Source: Corallium rubrum | Lineage: Eukaryota > Cnidaria > Anthozoa > Scleralcyonacea > Coralliidae | Direction: 5' to 3' | NCBI GenBank assembly: GCA_964035015.1 | Contig: OZ036005.1 | Span: 7,950,188 to 8,014,187 of the forward strand | DNA length: 64,000 bases | Made by a program: the position numbers and the translations under genes | The notes under the pieces: model-generated | Seen by the model: the letters and a program-made list of their open reading frames with translations, nothing else | What the model was told of the DNA's origin: nothing | The model's database searches: none | Part shown: piece by piece, positions 1 to 10,791 of the stretch | Layout: each line of letters begins with the position of its first letter | How positions within the stretch are numbered: the first letter of the stretch is position 1

Positions 1-2300
1 GTTTGTTTGTTTTGTTGTTTTTTTTGTTTTTTGGGGGGTTTTTTTGGGTTTTTTTTGTTTTTTTATTTAAGACATTTGCAACAAAAGACAAGTTGACAGG
101 AGACAAGGAATAGGACACATGGTCCTTTACAAGGCTTGACTCCAGATTACAACATATATAACAGGCAACATAATGTAACAAACAGTTACTTAACGTAAAT
201 TTTTAAAATGTTAAGTCAGCAGCTACAAGCTGCGTCCACATTAGGGCTTCTGCAAATGGGACAGATTATATGCCACGTACGTGTATTTTCCGAGTCGAAT
301 GTGGACTGAAGGCGAGCAAAGAGTAAGTTTTTCAGTCTGGTCTTAAAAACTGATGTGCGCTCTGAAGTACGTATATCAAGAGGTAACGCATTCCACATAG
401 GACAAATACGAATGAAAAATGATTCGCGAAATGTAGATGTTCGAGCGAAATTTAAGCGGAGATCCATCCCCGAGGTTCCACAACCAGTCTTAGAGTGTGA
501 AAATTGTACAAATCTTGATATGTCGAGACGTATTTCGCCATTTATGCAACGGAAAAGAAAAAGAAGATCAAGATATTCTAGGAAGTAGCACAGGAGTAAT
601 AACTTTAGTTGAATGAGCCGGCACTTGTAGTCGAGTTCAAATCCACGAAGGATGAAACGTGTAGCCCTTCTTTGTACTTTCTCCAAACTTCGCATCAGGT
701 ATATAGAACCACGAAAACAGGGTGACCATACTTGGCTGGCATAGATAAGATGTGATCTTACCAGCGAGATGTAAAGAGTTTTTTGTATGTTACAGGAGAC
801 ACCCTTTGAACAATGTCTTCGTAGGAAACCAAGCATTCTATTGGCTTTGGATATAATGTTCGCAATATGATCCGCCCACGTCAAATTATGAGAGACCTGT
901 ACACCAAGATCCCGTGCGCTGGTAACAATCTTTAAAGTTGACTCATTCAGAGTATACGATCTTTGTAGGCTGCGACGTTTGCGAGTGATACGAAAATTCT
1001 CACATTTGATAGGTTGGAACATTAGCTCATTATTTGAAGCCCAAACTGATGAGAGAGAATCTAAATCCTGTTGAAATCGGTTGACATCGCAAATATTTTT
1101 GATGGTATGAAAACATTTCGTGTCGTCAGCGAACATAGCAATATTAGAAAAGGAAACGCTGTCCGGAAGATCGTTTATATACAAAATAAACAGGATCGGG
1201 CCGAGCACTGAGTCCTGAGGAACGCCAGAACAAACATCCACCCATGGGCTAGATGTGCCGTTGGCAACAACTCGCTGGTGACGATGGGAAAGGTAGTCAG
1301 TTATCCAGTCAAATAAAGCACCAGTAATTCCGTAAGAATTCAGCTTCTGTAGGAGGTGAACGTGACAGACGGTATCGAATGCACGAGTGAGATCAAGATA
1401 TACAACATCAATTTCGTCTCCATTGTCCAGGGCCTTTCCTATTGCGTGAAGGACGGCAAGAAGCTGGGTTGTACAGGGAAGACCATTACGGAAGCTGTGT
1501 TGAAGGTGATAGATACGATCCTGTGTAAACGAAACTATCCGACGCACGACACACCTCTCCAACACCTTAGACAATATATAGGTACTAGAGAAATGCCACG
1601 ATAATTGTTGAAAAATGTTCGCTTTCCTTTCTTGAAAAGTGGTATAATGTTCGCATCTTTCCACTCTGTAAAGAATTTACCTGTCGATAAGGACAGGTTA
1701 AAAAGATCGCACACAGAGCTGGCAATAACTTCGGCACATTCGACAATCAGCTTGGCCGGGATTTCATCGGGACCAGTTGCTTTTCTTATATTTAACCCTT
1801 TCAGATCGGCTAAAACTTCGTCAACGCTAAGGACAATTTCGGACAACGAGGGCTGGTCCATTAGATTAGAAGCGGGGAAGGAGCAAAGCGAGTGGTCTGT
1901 AAAAATAGACTGGAAATGGTCGGAAAAGGCTATCGCTTTATCTAGGTCAGATGTAACTTCGATGTTACTTTCTAATAACATTGTATCGGGATATGATCGA
2001 CGTATAGACTTCAGCTTAAAGAAGGAACAGAATGGTTTTGCATTGGAGTGTATTTCCGATGCTATCCTTTTAAAGTAAGCTTTGCGGTTCGCCCGGATCC
2101 AGTTTTTAATTTGTTGGCGTAATTTTCTAAACTCCTCAAAGACTGCGGGGTCATTAGAGCGGCGCACTTTATTGTTCCAAAAGGGTTTTTTCTTTTTAAT
2201 GGCATAGGCAAGATCGCAATCAATCCATGGCGCAACGCAAAACTGCCGCGCCTTTAATATGCGTAGTTTCTCCCCTCTCTGCATATCCTGTTCCGATTAT
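1..2300 (-). mobile_element. 5'-truncated LINE (non-LTR retrotransposon), minus strand
   Basis: The element reads right to left. Its 3' end is the T/G-rich run at 1-66, which on the minus strand is an A/CAAA-rich tail. The body codes a reverse transcriptase of the CR1/L2/Jockey type. No endonuclease domain is present, and an in-frame stop lies just upstream of position 2284, so the 5' end is probably lost near 2300. The exact 5' boundary is not visible because I see no target-site duplication. Confidence 0.85.
216..2284 (-). pseudogene. Non-LTR reverse transcriptase, frameshifted
   Basis: Two overlapping minus-strand frames together make one RT. The upstream frame (2284 to about 1590) holds the pre-RT region and the first RT block (KDANIIPLFKKGKR, NNYRGISL). 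The downstream frame (about 1600 to 216) continues with SKVLERCVV, motif A (VYLDLTRAFDTV), motif B, motif C (FADDTKCF) and the thumb region. A 1-base indel near 1590 separates them. Motif B reads PQDSVLGP where the family normally has PQGSVLGP, a probable loss-of-function change. The C-terminus ends in a cysteine-rich stretch (CPICRSPNVDAACSC). Function was target-primed reverse transcription; this copy is dead. Assignment to the CR1/L2/Jockey group rests on motif style only. Confidence 0.85.
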
Positions 2301-2384
2301 ACAACTTGCGCATGGGTGGCCAGTAGGTTCCTGTGGCCAGATGGCTGACTATTTAGGAGTTAATTGCAACAGATTAAAACTCAC

Positions 2385-2417
2385 CTTTTTTGACGATGTA
2401 TCGAACAAATCCGCCAT
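2385..2417 (-). CDS. Possible 11-codon first coding exon, MADLFDTSSKK then splice donor
   Basis: On the minus strand an ATG in good context (ctacATGGCG) is followed by 11 codons ending AAG and then GTGAGT, a strong splice donor in phase 0. The downstream intron would contain the LINE described above. I do not recognise the peptide and cannot find the next exon, which would lie at or beyond the left end of the window. It could be a chance combination. Confidence 0.3.
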
Positions 2418-2711
2418 GTAGCCAATACGAGCGATTTTTATGATTTTTTTTTCATTTGGACCCAGTCCTTCCTTACTATGGCTGAGCGTTAAATCCCCGC
2501 TACATTTCCCTTCTAAATTATTAACCTTGTTAAATGCCCCGCACCCCCGGGGAAATGTGTTGTTAAATAGGCGTATTCCACGGCTATTTCCCCGTTAAAG
2601 CCCCGCTACGCCCCGGGGGTCGGGGGGCCGTAGTTTCAATTGACTGGTGCATAAACCATATCCGCTATGTCATGAGCTGAGCATCAGTGGAGCTGGGATG
2701 TACATAGTCTG
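2418..2711. other. GC-rich intergenic stretch
   Basis: The segment from about 2520 to 2640 is rich in CCCCGG and CCCCGCTA words, in contrast to the AT-rich surroundings. It ends with TTTCAATTGACTGGTGCAT, close to the terminal sequence of the small MITE at 8514-8681, so part of it may be a decayed copy of that family. It also lies directly upstream of the possible minus-strand exon at 2385-2417. No gene seen. Confidence 0.4.
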
Positions 2712-2770
2712 TGCCACAGTCCCTTATAGGGGCGGGGGAGGAAGGGGAGGAGTTATAAGGGACTGTGGCA
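2712..2770. repeat. Hairpin, 17-bp perfect arms
   Basis: Arms TGCCACAGTCCCTTATA (2712-2728) and its exact reverse complement (2754-2770) enclose a 25-base purine-rich loop. It may be a small foldback element or the termini of a deleted transposon. Confidence 0.8.
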
Positions 2771-2825
2771 TAGTCTAAGATGTACAGGGTTGTGTTTCGT
2801 CAATCACGTGATCATGGCGTAAGAT

Positions 2826-3360
2826 CTAGTGCTGGGCGATACCAGGATTTTTATTTCGATACCGATACCGATTACTTGAAAATTGGTATTGGTCGATACC
2901 GATACCTATTTCGATACCAAAACAAGTACAAAATTTTCATTTTCGATACCGGAAGTGAGTACTATTAACGCTGGGATCGGTCACTTCAGATGCGCTGCAC
3001 AATTGTGAAAAAGTAGTCTCCAACAAGCTAGGTTTTCCCACTTATATTTTATTTTAAAACTTTAACATTATTAACTCAAAGGCAAAAAGAATAAAGAATT
3101 TCAACAAGATAAAACTGTTTTTCACTATATTCTCTTCAGTTTGGCGGAATTTCGGTCAGCGGAAAAAATATGAACTACTTTATGTAACCCAAATAAACAG
3201 CCCACACTACAGCTCTAACTATACTGCCTTTTTATAGTTATTTCAACGGTTTGTTAAATCTCTTGTTAAACAAAAATTTCGATTTCAAGAAAAACTAAAG
3301 TCGTACATGTAGCCGAAAAAACAGGTACAAGTACCGAGCGATACCAGGTCAGTAATCGGT
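2826..3360. repeat. Dispersed repeat rich in CGATACC words
   Basis: The segment begins GTGCTGGGCGATACCAGG, contains many direct and inverted GATACC units (2837-2951), and ends near 3345 with another GCGATACCAGG. The opening resembles the ends of hAT elements, whose termini start near CAGTG and carry subterminal repeats. No matching inverted terminus or target duplication was found, so the family assignment is only a suggestion. From 3361 to 3529 nothing is recognisable. Confidence 0.4.
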
Positions 3361-3529
3361 GGTGAGTGGATGTTAAAGCAATTTATATAAAGACCTTTTC
3401 AAGGACGATTAGATTCATTTAGAAGGTAAGAAAGCTTATACATGAATATAGATTTTATTTGTCTTTCTTCGACGTTGGAGCTTATAATTTGGCTCAACTA
3501 TTATTAAAGAGAGGATATTACACGGTGGT

Positions 3530-3651
3530 GCGAAGATATGATTTTTATCTTCGAGTGGTGAAAACAATATTTTGCGAATGAGCGTAGCGAATGAGTAAAA
3601 TATCGTTTTTACCACGAGAAGATAAAATTCATATCTTCAAGCCACCGTGTA
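3530..3651. repeat. Palindromic foldback repeat (MITE-like)
   Basis: Left arm ACACGGTGGTGCGAAGATAT and following bases pair with the right arm, which reads ATATCTTCAAGCCACCGTGT. Arms are about 55 bp and imperfect, with a short AT-rich centre. No coding capacity. From 3652 to 4050 I see no gene or clear repeat. Confidence 0.8.
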
Positions 3652-4050
3652 TTTCTTTTTATTATATAGATTCAATGTAAAAGGTGGGAAAATGTTTAAT
3701 CACGTGATCGATATATTCACTAGTGAGGATATGGAAAATATGTCACTGCATATTTCTTAGTAAAACACTGCCATCTATATAATAATATTGTATATTGTAT
3801 ATACAGAATTTTTATTTATTTCCAAGCATTGACGTAGTTTTTCTTGTTTCTAGGTGTGCATGTATAAACTGCAAAGTGCAAACTGTTATATTTGCAAGTT
3901 CACTCAGTTCTCGCAGAGTCAGCGCTGTGTTTGTCACTCTGAGTGTCTCTATTAAATCAACAATTTCATTAGACTTTTCCAACTCGTTCAGTGGTTAAAT
4001 GTGAAAATGAGAGTGAGCTGTGCGGCTTGAGCAATATGTCAGAATTTAAC

Positions 4051-4188
4051 TCACCCCGGGACTGGGTGGGGATTTGATTTGCTAAAATTTGATTTTGCAT
4101 AAAATGCTTTCAAATGCTCTAAAATTCCCCACATTTCCCCCACCCTTTCCCGGGGTGGGGGGAGTTGGGCTTTCAATTGATAGGTGCA
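4051..4188. mobile_element. Truncated copy of a TTA-flanked MITE
   Basis: Matches 8544-8681 of the complete MITE, lacking its first 30 bases. The right terminus CAATTGATAGGTGCA followed by TTA is intact. Confidence 0.75.
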
Positions 4189-4229
4189 TTATATAATACA
4201 TATTTTTATATATAATTTATATTTTGCAG

Positions 4230-4550
4230 GCACTACTATTCGATTGCAAGGGCCATTTATCAATAATGGCAGTGGGCGTGTTGAAATATTTCACCAAGGA
4301 AAATGGGGAACAGTTTGTGATAACAACTGGGACTTGAACGATGCTAAAGTGGCTTGTCGACAACTTAGCTTTCTAGGAGCTGAAGAAGCTCTTCAAGGTG
4401 ATAAAGTTCCAGATGGTACTGGAACAATATGGCTTGACGACGTTGCTTGTGTAGGAAATGAACAGTATTTAACCAACTGTAGTCATCCAGGATGGGGAAT
4501 CCATAATTGTGGACACGATGAAGATGCTGGTGTACGATGTAGTGGAACAG
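4230..4550 (+). CDS. SRCR domain exon A
   Basis: An internal exon of 321 nt coding one complete scavenger receptor cysteine-rich domain, an extracellular ligand-binding or adhesion module. The acceptor is TTTTGCAG ending at 4229 and the donor is GTAAAT at 4551; both introns are phase 1, so the exon is symmetrical and can be duplicated without breaking the frame. Visible motifs are GRVEIFHQGKWGTVC near the start, DAKVACRQL, the aspartate-rich TIWLDDVAC, TNCSHPGWG and DAGVRC at the end. Six cysteines are present, the group A number. Its paralogues are at 7489, 8759 and 12026. I see no signal-peptide exon upstream in the window. Confidence 0.9.
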
Positions 4551-4599
4551 GTAAATTTTTATTTGTAATTTATATATCGTTTACCTTCTTTGAGTAAGG

Positions 4600-5105
4600 A
4601 AAGGTAAGGTAAACTTTATTTAGTCACGCTAGCCCCTTCAACAAAATAATCTTGATTTCCAAAGGGGACGTGAAAACTAACTATTAAGCCTATTAATACA
4701 AAACGATTATAAAATACAAATATTTACAAAGAGAAAATTATTTACAAATGTACATAAACTGATAAAAGAAATAAATTTAGTATACTTGATTAGTTACAGG
4801 CTAGTGAAAGGCTATAGTTTCAGTAAGGAGAACATTGAAATTATTTAATGTCCCCGCGTTTCTCAATTCATTGGAAGAGTATTCCATAATTTAGCTCCAC
4901 TATAACTCAGACTTTTTTCCATGTATTCCGTTTTCGGAAATGGCAAGATAAAGCTTCATATCCGAATTTCGTAAATTATAATGATGTGGAGTAGTAGAGG
5001 ATCTGTTGAATAAATCTGTAAGTGTTTTTGGAGTTAAATTATGAGTAATTTTATACATGAGTCTGGCTTTAATAAGAATTATGCTACGCTCTCTCACAGT
5101 TTTTC
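4600..5105 (-). mobile_element. LINE 3'-end fragment in SRCR intron
   Basis: Minus strand. The C-terminal part of a LINE ORF2 is readable at 5097-4860 (ARLMYKITHNLTPKTLTDLF, then YSGAKLWNTLP), typical of the region after the RT thumb. The 3' end near 4600 has short AAGGTAAGGT repeats. RT motifs are absent. The same fragment is in unit 2 at 9127-9633. Confidence 0.7.
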
Positions 5106-5149
5106 ATTCAAGGAGAATTTAAAAAAGTTTTTTCTCACTAACGTTCAAT

Positions 5150-6163
5150 CAGTGAACTTGATGTAAGTTAAAATGTGATAACTGGAACGCTTGGCCCCTG
5201 CGCGGTTTGCAGGTAGGTTTCAGTCTCCCACAAAATGTTTTTTTACACGACCACCGGTCTTGAGCGAACCCCGAAAGTTCGAAAAGGTTTGAGAAATTAT
5301 TTATTGAATAATTTTATCACGCTTTGCTAAACGTGTATTTTAAATTTTGATTGGTTGTGCTATGCTGCCGAACTAATTATGCAGTAATTGTTTATTTGTT
5401 GCTATAGTAAAAGTCATTGTCTATACAAAACGTGCACGAAGTTTATGAATTGTTTATCAGTCAAAAAATTAAATCAAACTTTTCGTTATCGAAGAGGATA
5501 CAAAAAATCAACACAAACTTCATAAAGAATATGCCTTTAGAACCAGTTTCTGTTTAAAAAGCATTCCGCATTCGTATACTGAAAACATCAACTGGCCATG
5601 AGTATAAACGTGAAAAATAAACAACCTTAGTTGTCAGTTATTTTTTAAAATATCATTAGTTACAAAAGGCCGTTTAACACATTCGAACAAAAAATTAAAA
5701 GAGTAGAAATAAGAAAATGACATTAGATGTATATTATAAAATATCAAGTATCAATACATCTTCAAACTCGTACAAGAATAGCTTTCTCACTCTTGTTCTC
5801 ACCTTTTCAGCTGGCTGTTTTCTTCCTAGCCAGTAAAAGGACGTCTGTTTTCTCAGCGGATTTTCATCCCTAGCTTAATTTACTGTATAGTTTTGGACTG
5901 CTATACAGTAAATAAAACAACAACAGCACCGCACAACAATGGGAAACCATTAAACCTGACAAAACAATTTGATAAATATAATTTTTTCAAACCTTTTTTC
6001 GAGCCTTGCAGTTCGCTCAAGACGCGCGGTCGTGTAAAAAACATTTTGTGGGAGACTGAAATCTACCTGCAAACCGCGTAGGGGCCAGAACCTTTTTGCC
6101 ACACCTTTTGGTTTACGCGTTAGCGTTCCAGCTATCACATTTTAAGTTACATCAAGTTCACTG
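5150..6163. mobile_element. Non-autonomous hAT-like element, 8-bp TSD
   Basis: Long inverted repeats of about 170 bp (5150-5320 against about 5990-6163) start CAGTGAACTTGATGTAA and end with the complement. The element is flanked on both sides by CGTTCAAT (5142-5149 and 6164-6171). An 8-bp duplication with a CAGTG terminus fits the hAT superfamily. No transposase frame is present. A hairpin lies inside at 5878-5911. The copy in unit 2 shows it inserted before the segmental duplication. Confidence 0.85.
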
Positions 6164-6265
6164 CGTTCAATCAGTTTGCTTTATTTCTGATCACGTGATT
6201 GGCTAATGACATCTGCATGAGGGGGAAGGATGTCTGTACACAGGCTAGTATTAAATTTACTAAGT

Positions 6266-6559
6266 AATATTTCATAAACGAGTGGGAGTGTTTTACCAGG
6301 GGTTACAAATATAATACGAGAGCACAATAAAAACCACGAGGCCATTAACCAAGTAATTTTCATTGTTCTCGAGTGTTTGTAAAACATGAGAGAATAATGA
6401 AAATCACGAGGCTGCAAGCTGAGTGACTTTTATTGTTTTCGAATGTATTACAAACGCAAGAGAACATTCAAAATTACGAGGTAATAGGCCGAGTGATTTT
6501 TGTTGTTCTCGAGTGTTTGCAACCCCTGGTAAAATACGATACACGAGTTTATGAAATAG
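6266..6559. repeat. Foldback element with three ~70-bp internal repeats
   Basis: Ends are inverted (ATTTCATAAACGAG against its complement near 6555, and TTTTACCAGGGGTT inside). The centre consists of three diverged units of about 70 bp, each bounded by CACGAGG and GTTCTCGAGTG words. No coding potential. The remaining intron from 6560 to 7488 holds nothing recognisable. Confidence 0.75.
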
Positions 6560-7488
6560 CTTCTCAATCGTCAATTATAGTAGAGGGAATTTGTGAATTG
6601 TGATATTGGTGCATATTAGATTAAACAATGGTTTCACGTTGAATTATAATTAAGAAATGTGGTAATAAATGGTTCTGTGTTTGCATCGTTCTTAATTATA
6701 AATTCAGTTTGCGCGACTTTTAACAGGGTTTCAAAACTCATGCACATGAACAAATATTTTTCTTGGATTGGCTAATTAGCTCATGAATTATTAATGAGTT
6801 TGAGAATGGTATTTATACTACAATATGGTATTTTCTCTAAATATCATTATACGTCTGTGTATTTGCAGTAAGTCAGCAATACTTGTTTCTATCTGCCATC
6901 CTCAGGCTTGATACCGCCCCACTTTTTATACGACATAAAATAGCGTCACATCATTTTGGAACTGTTTTACTTAAAAAACATAGTTGTGATAGTTAGCATT
7001 AGGTTTAGGGTTGCAGTTGTATTTTGGGGTGTATTTATATATACATTATATATTTATAATATAGCTACTCACAAAATATAAATTCGTCTGAGTCGGACGG
7101 ATAATGCGACGATAATGCGTGTTTGAGTTACACGACGACATATCGTCGCGTCGAATTAAAGGTTTCTCTTCTGTTCTGTGACAATTCGGCGCCATGTTTT
7201 CAAGTAGTCGTTTTCAGATTCGAATTAAGTTTATCTGAATTAAATTCGCCTATTGTGCGACGTTTGCGCAGCCCTAAGATTTATTCATTTTGTGACAATA
7301 TATATCTACGTACTGTACATCAAATACATATTCAGGAGATTAACGTCAACAACCGAAGAGGCTAGAATTAGAAATAGCAAAATATATTTTGTAGAACCGA
7401 TATTTTAGCTTCCTTAAAATAAGAAAAGTTTAAAATATTTATTATAATTATTTCAAGAAGCATATAATATCTATTATATATTTTGCAG

Positions 7489-7809
7489 CTTATCCTATCC
7501 GATTGCAAGGACCATTTATCAATAATGGCAGTGGGCGTGTTGAAATATTTCACCAAGGAAAATGGGGAACAGTTTGTGATTATTACTGGGACTTCAACGA
7601 TGCTAAAGTTGTTTGTCGACAACTTGGCTTTGCAGGAGCTGTAGAAGCTCTTCGTGGTAGTGAAGTTCCAGATGGTACTGGAACAATATGGCTTGAGGAC
7701 GTTGCTTGTGTAGGACATGAACAGTATTTAGCCGACTGTAGTCATCCAGGATGGGGAAACCATTATTGTGGACACCATGACGATGCTGGTGTACGATGTA
7801 ATGTAACAG
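7489..7809 (+). CDS. SRCR domain exon B, donor site lost
   Basis: A 321-nt SRCR exon with acceptor TTTTGCAG ending at 7488, phase 1. Motifs match the other copies (GTVCDYYWDFNDAKVVCRQL, TIWLEDVAC, ADCSHPGWG, DAGVRC) and all six cysteines are kept. The 3' side is abnormal. Where the other three copies have CAG followed by GTAA, this one has CAGACATT, so the usual donor is gone. The frame reads on for about 26 more codons to a TGA near 7888. The exon may use a cryptic donor, serve as a terminal exon, or be a dead duplicate. Confidence 0.8.
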
Positions 7810-7875
7810 ACATTTTTGTATCTGTAATATATATATCGTTTACCTTGTTTGAGAGAAGAAAGGACATTTTTAAGA

Positions 7876-8510
7876 GATTTTTTTACTGACGCACTATTAT
7901 GCATATTTTTTAAATTGAAAAATACTCACATGTATAAAACATGTGCAAGCACTCCCGAATGGTCAGCTTAAATAGCACTACATCGTTATTTTAATTAAAA
8001 ATTATTTAGAGGCCATTTTCGAGTATTAAAAAGAGAAGAGACTACAAAGCATATTTTGATGACAAGTTTGGTGTAATGTCACTTATGACGTCAGAACTAA
8101 TATTTTCCGAAGGAATTTCCGAAAATGCACCATTTTGAATTAAAGATTTCCGGTTACAAAAACCTCAATATCTCCAAAACTTTAAATAATTTTCTGTCGA
8201 AATTTTGTCAGTGACTTTTCACTATCGTATAGATTAATGTAATTAAAAAAAAATAATTCACGTTCATTTCCTTTTTAAACAGACAAAATAGGAAATAAAA
8301 TTAACAGTGACAGGATATAAACAGGGAAACTCGAACAGTATTGCTACTAAACATTCGTAATTACTAAAAACGGCTGCCCTGTATTTTTACGTGAGCTTAA
8401 TTTTTCCTCCATTTTCTTCGCTGGTTTGATAAATTGCCTTCTACTCATGATCAGGACCGGATTATTCACAAGGCATTGCATGTGCCTCGGGCCTACGGAA
8501 GTAATGCGGC
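7876..8510. other. Intron or spacer between duplication units
   Basis: AT-rich sequence unique to this position in the window. It is not shared with the region following unit 2. No exon, RNA gene or repeat family recognised. Confidence 0.5.
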
Positions 8511-8513
8511 TTA

Positions 8514-8681
8514 TGCACCTATCAATTGAAAGCCTGACTCCCCTCACCCCGGGACTGGGTAGGGATTTGATTTGCTAAAATTTGATTTTGCATAAAATGC
8601 TTTCAAATGCTTTAAAATTCCCCACATTTCCCCCACCTTGTCCCGGGGTGGGGGGAGTTGGGCTTTCAATTGATAGGTGCA
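8514..8681. mobile_element. 168-bp MITE with TTA target duplication
   Basis: Inverted termini TGCACCTATCAATTGAAAGC and the complement frame a GC-rich interior. Both sides carry TTA (8511-8513 and 8682-8684). A 3-bp TWA duplication is typical of PIF/Harbinger-derived MITEs. Confidence 0.8.
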
Positions 8682-8688
8682 TTATATA

Positions 8689-8693
<5 letters not shown>

Positions 8694-8742
<49 letters not shown>
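8694..8742. repeat. (TA)n microsatellite
   Basis: About 23 TA units directly before SRCR exon A'. It is much shorter and interrupted in unit 1. Confidence 0.95.
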
Positions 8743-8749
<7 letters not shown>

Positions 8750-8758
8750 ATTTTGCAG

Positions 8759-9079
8759 GTACTACTATTCGATTGCAAGGACCATTTATTGATAATGGCA
8801 GTGGGCGTGTTGAAATATTTCACCAAGGAAAATGGGGAACAGTTTGTGATAACAACTGGGACTTGAACGATGCTAAAGTGGCTTGTCGACAACTTAGCTT
8901 TCTAGGAGCTGAAGAAGCTCTTCAAGGTGATAAAGTTCCAGATGGTACTGGAACAATATGGCTTAACGACGTTGCTTGTGTAGGAAATGAACAGTATTTA
9001 ACCAACTGTAGTCATCGAGGATGGGGAAACCATAATTGTGGACACGATGAAGATGCTGGTGTACGATGTAGTGGAACAG
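8759..9079 (+). CDS. SRCR domain exon A'
   Basis: A duplicate of the exon at 4230. It is 321 nt, phase 1-1, with acceptor TTTTGCAG and donor GTAAAT intact. It differs from exon A by a few substitutions (for example IDNGSG for INNGSG, WLNDVAC for WLDDVAC, HRGWGNH for HPGWGIH). The D to N change in the acidic WLDD motif could weaken metal-dependent ligand binding if this copy is expressed. Six cysteines are kept. Confidence 0.9.
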
Positions 9080-9126
9080 GTAAATTTTTATTTGTAATTT
9101 ATATATCGTTTACCTTCTTTGAGTAA

Positions 9127-9633
9127 GGAAAGGTAAGGTAAACTTTATTTAGTCACGCTAGCCCCTTCAACAAAATAATCTTGATTTCCGGAGGGGACGT
9201 GAAAACTAACTATTAAGCCTATTAATACAAAACGATTATAAAATACAAATATTTACAAAGAGAAAATTATTTACAAATGTACATAAACTGATAAAAGAAA
9301 TAAATTTAGTATACTTGAGTAGTTACAGGCTAGTGAAAGGCTATAGTTTCAGTAAGGAGAACATTGAAATTATTTAATGTCCCCGCGTTTCTCAATTCAT
9401 TGGAAGACTATTCCATAATTTAGCTCCACTATAACTCAGACTTTTTTCCATGTATTCCGTTTTCGGAAATGGCAAGATAAAGCTTCATATCCGAATTTCG
9501 TAAATTATAATGATGTGGAGTAGTAGAGGATCTGTTGAATAAATCTGTAAGTGTTTTTGGAGTTAAATTATGAGTAATTTTATACATGAGTCTGGCTTTA
9601 ATAAGAATGCTACGCTCTCTCACAGTTTTTCAT
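9127..9633 (-). mobile_element. LINE 3'-end fragment (unit 2 copy)
   Basis: Duplicate of the fragment at 4600-5105, with a 3-base deletion in the ARLMYK region relative to unit 1. Confidence 0.7.
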
Positions 9634-9675
9634 TCAAGGAGAATTTAAAAAAGTTTTTTCTCACTAACGTTCAAT

Positions 9676-10689
9676 CAGTGAACTTGATGTAAGTTAAAAT
9701 GTGATAACTGGAACGCTTGGCCCCTGCGCGGTTTGCAGGTAGGTTTCAGTCTCCCACAAAATGTTTTTTTACACGACCACCGGTCTTGAGCGAACCCCGA
9801 AAGTTCGAAAAGGTTTGAGAAATTATTTATTGAATAATTTTATCACGCTTTGCTAAACGTGCATTTTAAATTTTGATTGGTTGTGCTATGCTGCCGAACT
9901 AATTATGCAGTAATTGTTTATTTGTTGCTATAGTAAAAGTCATTGTCTATACAAAACATGCACGAAGTTTATGAATTGTTTATCAGTCAAAAAATTAAAT
10001 CAAACTTTTCGTTATCGAAGAGGATACAAAAAATCAACACAAACTTCATAAAGAATATGCCTTTAGAACCAGTTTCTGTTTAAAAAGCATTCCGCATTCG
10101 TATACTGAAAACATCAACTGGCCATGAGTATAAACGTGAAAAATAAACAACCTTAGTTGTCAGTTATTTTTTAAAATATCATTAGTTACAAAAGGCCGTT
10201 TAACACATTCGAACAAAAAATTAAAAGAGTAGAAATAAGAAAATGACATTAGATGTATATTATAAAATATCAAGTATCAATACGTCTTCAAACTCGTACA
10301 AGAATAGCTTTCTCACTCTTGTTCTCACCTTTTCAGCTGGCTGTTTTCTTCCTAGCCAGTAAAAGGACGTCTGTTTTCTCAGCGGATTTTCATCCCTAGC
10401 TTAATTTACTGTATAGTTTTGGACTGCTATACAGTAAATAAAACAACAACAGCACCGCACAACAATGGGAAACCATTAAACCTGACAAAACAATTTGATA
10501 AATATAATTTTTTCAAACCTTTTTTCGAGCCTTGCAGTTCGCTCAAGACGCGCGGTCGTGTAAAAAACATTTTGTGGGAGACTGAAATCTACCTGCAAAC
10601 CGCGTAGGGGCCAGAACCTTTTTGCCACACCTTTTGGTTTACGCGTTAGCGTTCCAGCTATCACATTTTAAGTTACATCGAGTTCACTG
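9676..10689. mobile_element. Non-autonomous hAT-like element (unit 2 copy)
   Basis: Duplicate of 5150-6163, again flanked by CGTTCAAT (9668-9675 and 10690-10697). Identical flanks in both units show one insertion followed by duplication. Confidence 0.85.
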
Positions 10690-10791
10690 CGTTCAATCAG
10701 TTTGCTTTATTTCTGATCACGTGATTGGCTAATGACATCTGTATGAGGGGGAAGGACGTCTGCACACAGGCTAGTATTAAATTTACTAAGT

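Larger units (their letters stand above)
4051..7875 (+). repeat. Segmental duplication, unit 1 (SRCR exons A and B)
   Basis: This block is repeated almost base for base at 8544-12395. It holds SRCR exon A, a LINE fragment, a hAT-like element, a foldback repeat, and SRCR exon B. The copies differ by scattered substitutions, small indels and a longer TA tract in unit 2. The left breakpoint lies inside a small MITE (partial here, complete at 8514-8681). Confidence 0.9.

Noticed and set aside
2826-3360. Complete hAT transposon at the GATACC-rich repeat
   Set aside because: The second GCGATACCAGG lies in direct, not inverted, orientation and no target duplication was found.
5893-6417. Short frames on both strands within the duplicated hAT-like and foldback elements
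   Set aside because: They occur identically in both duplication units only because the DNA was copied; they span inverted repeats and have no domain.
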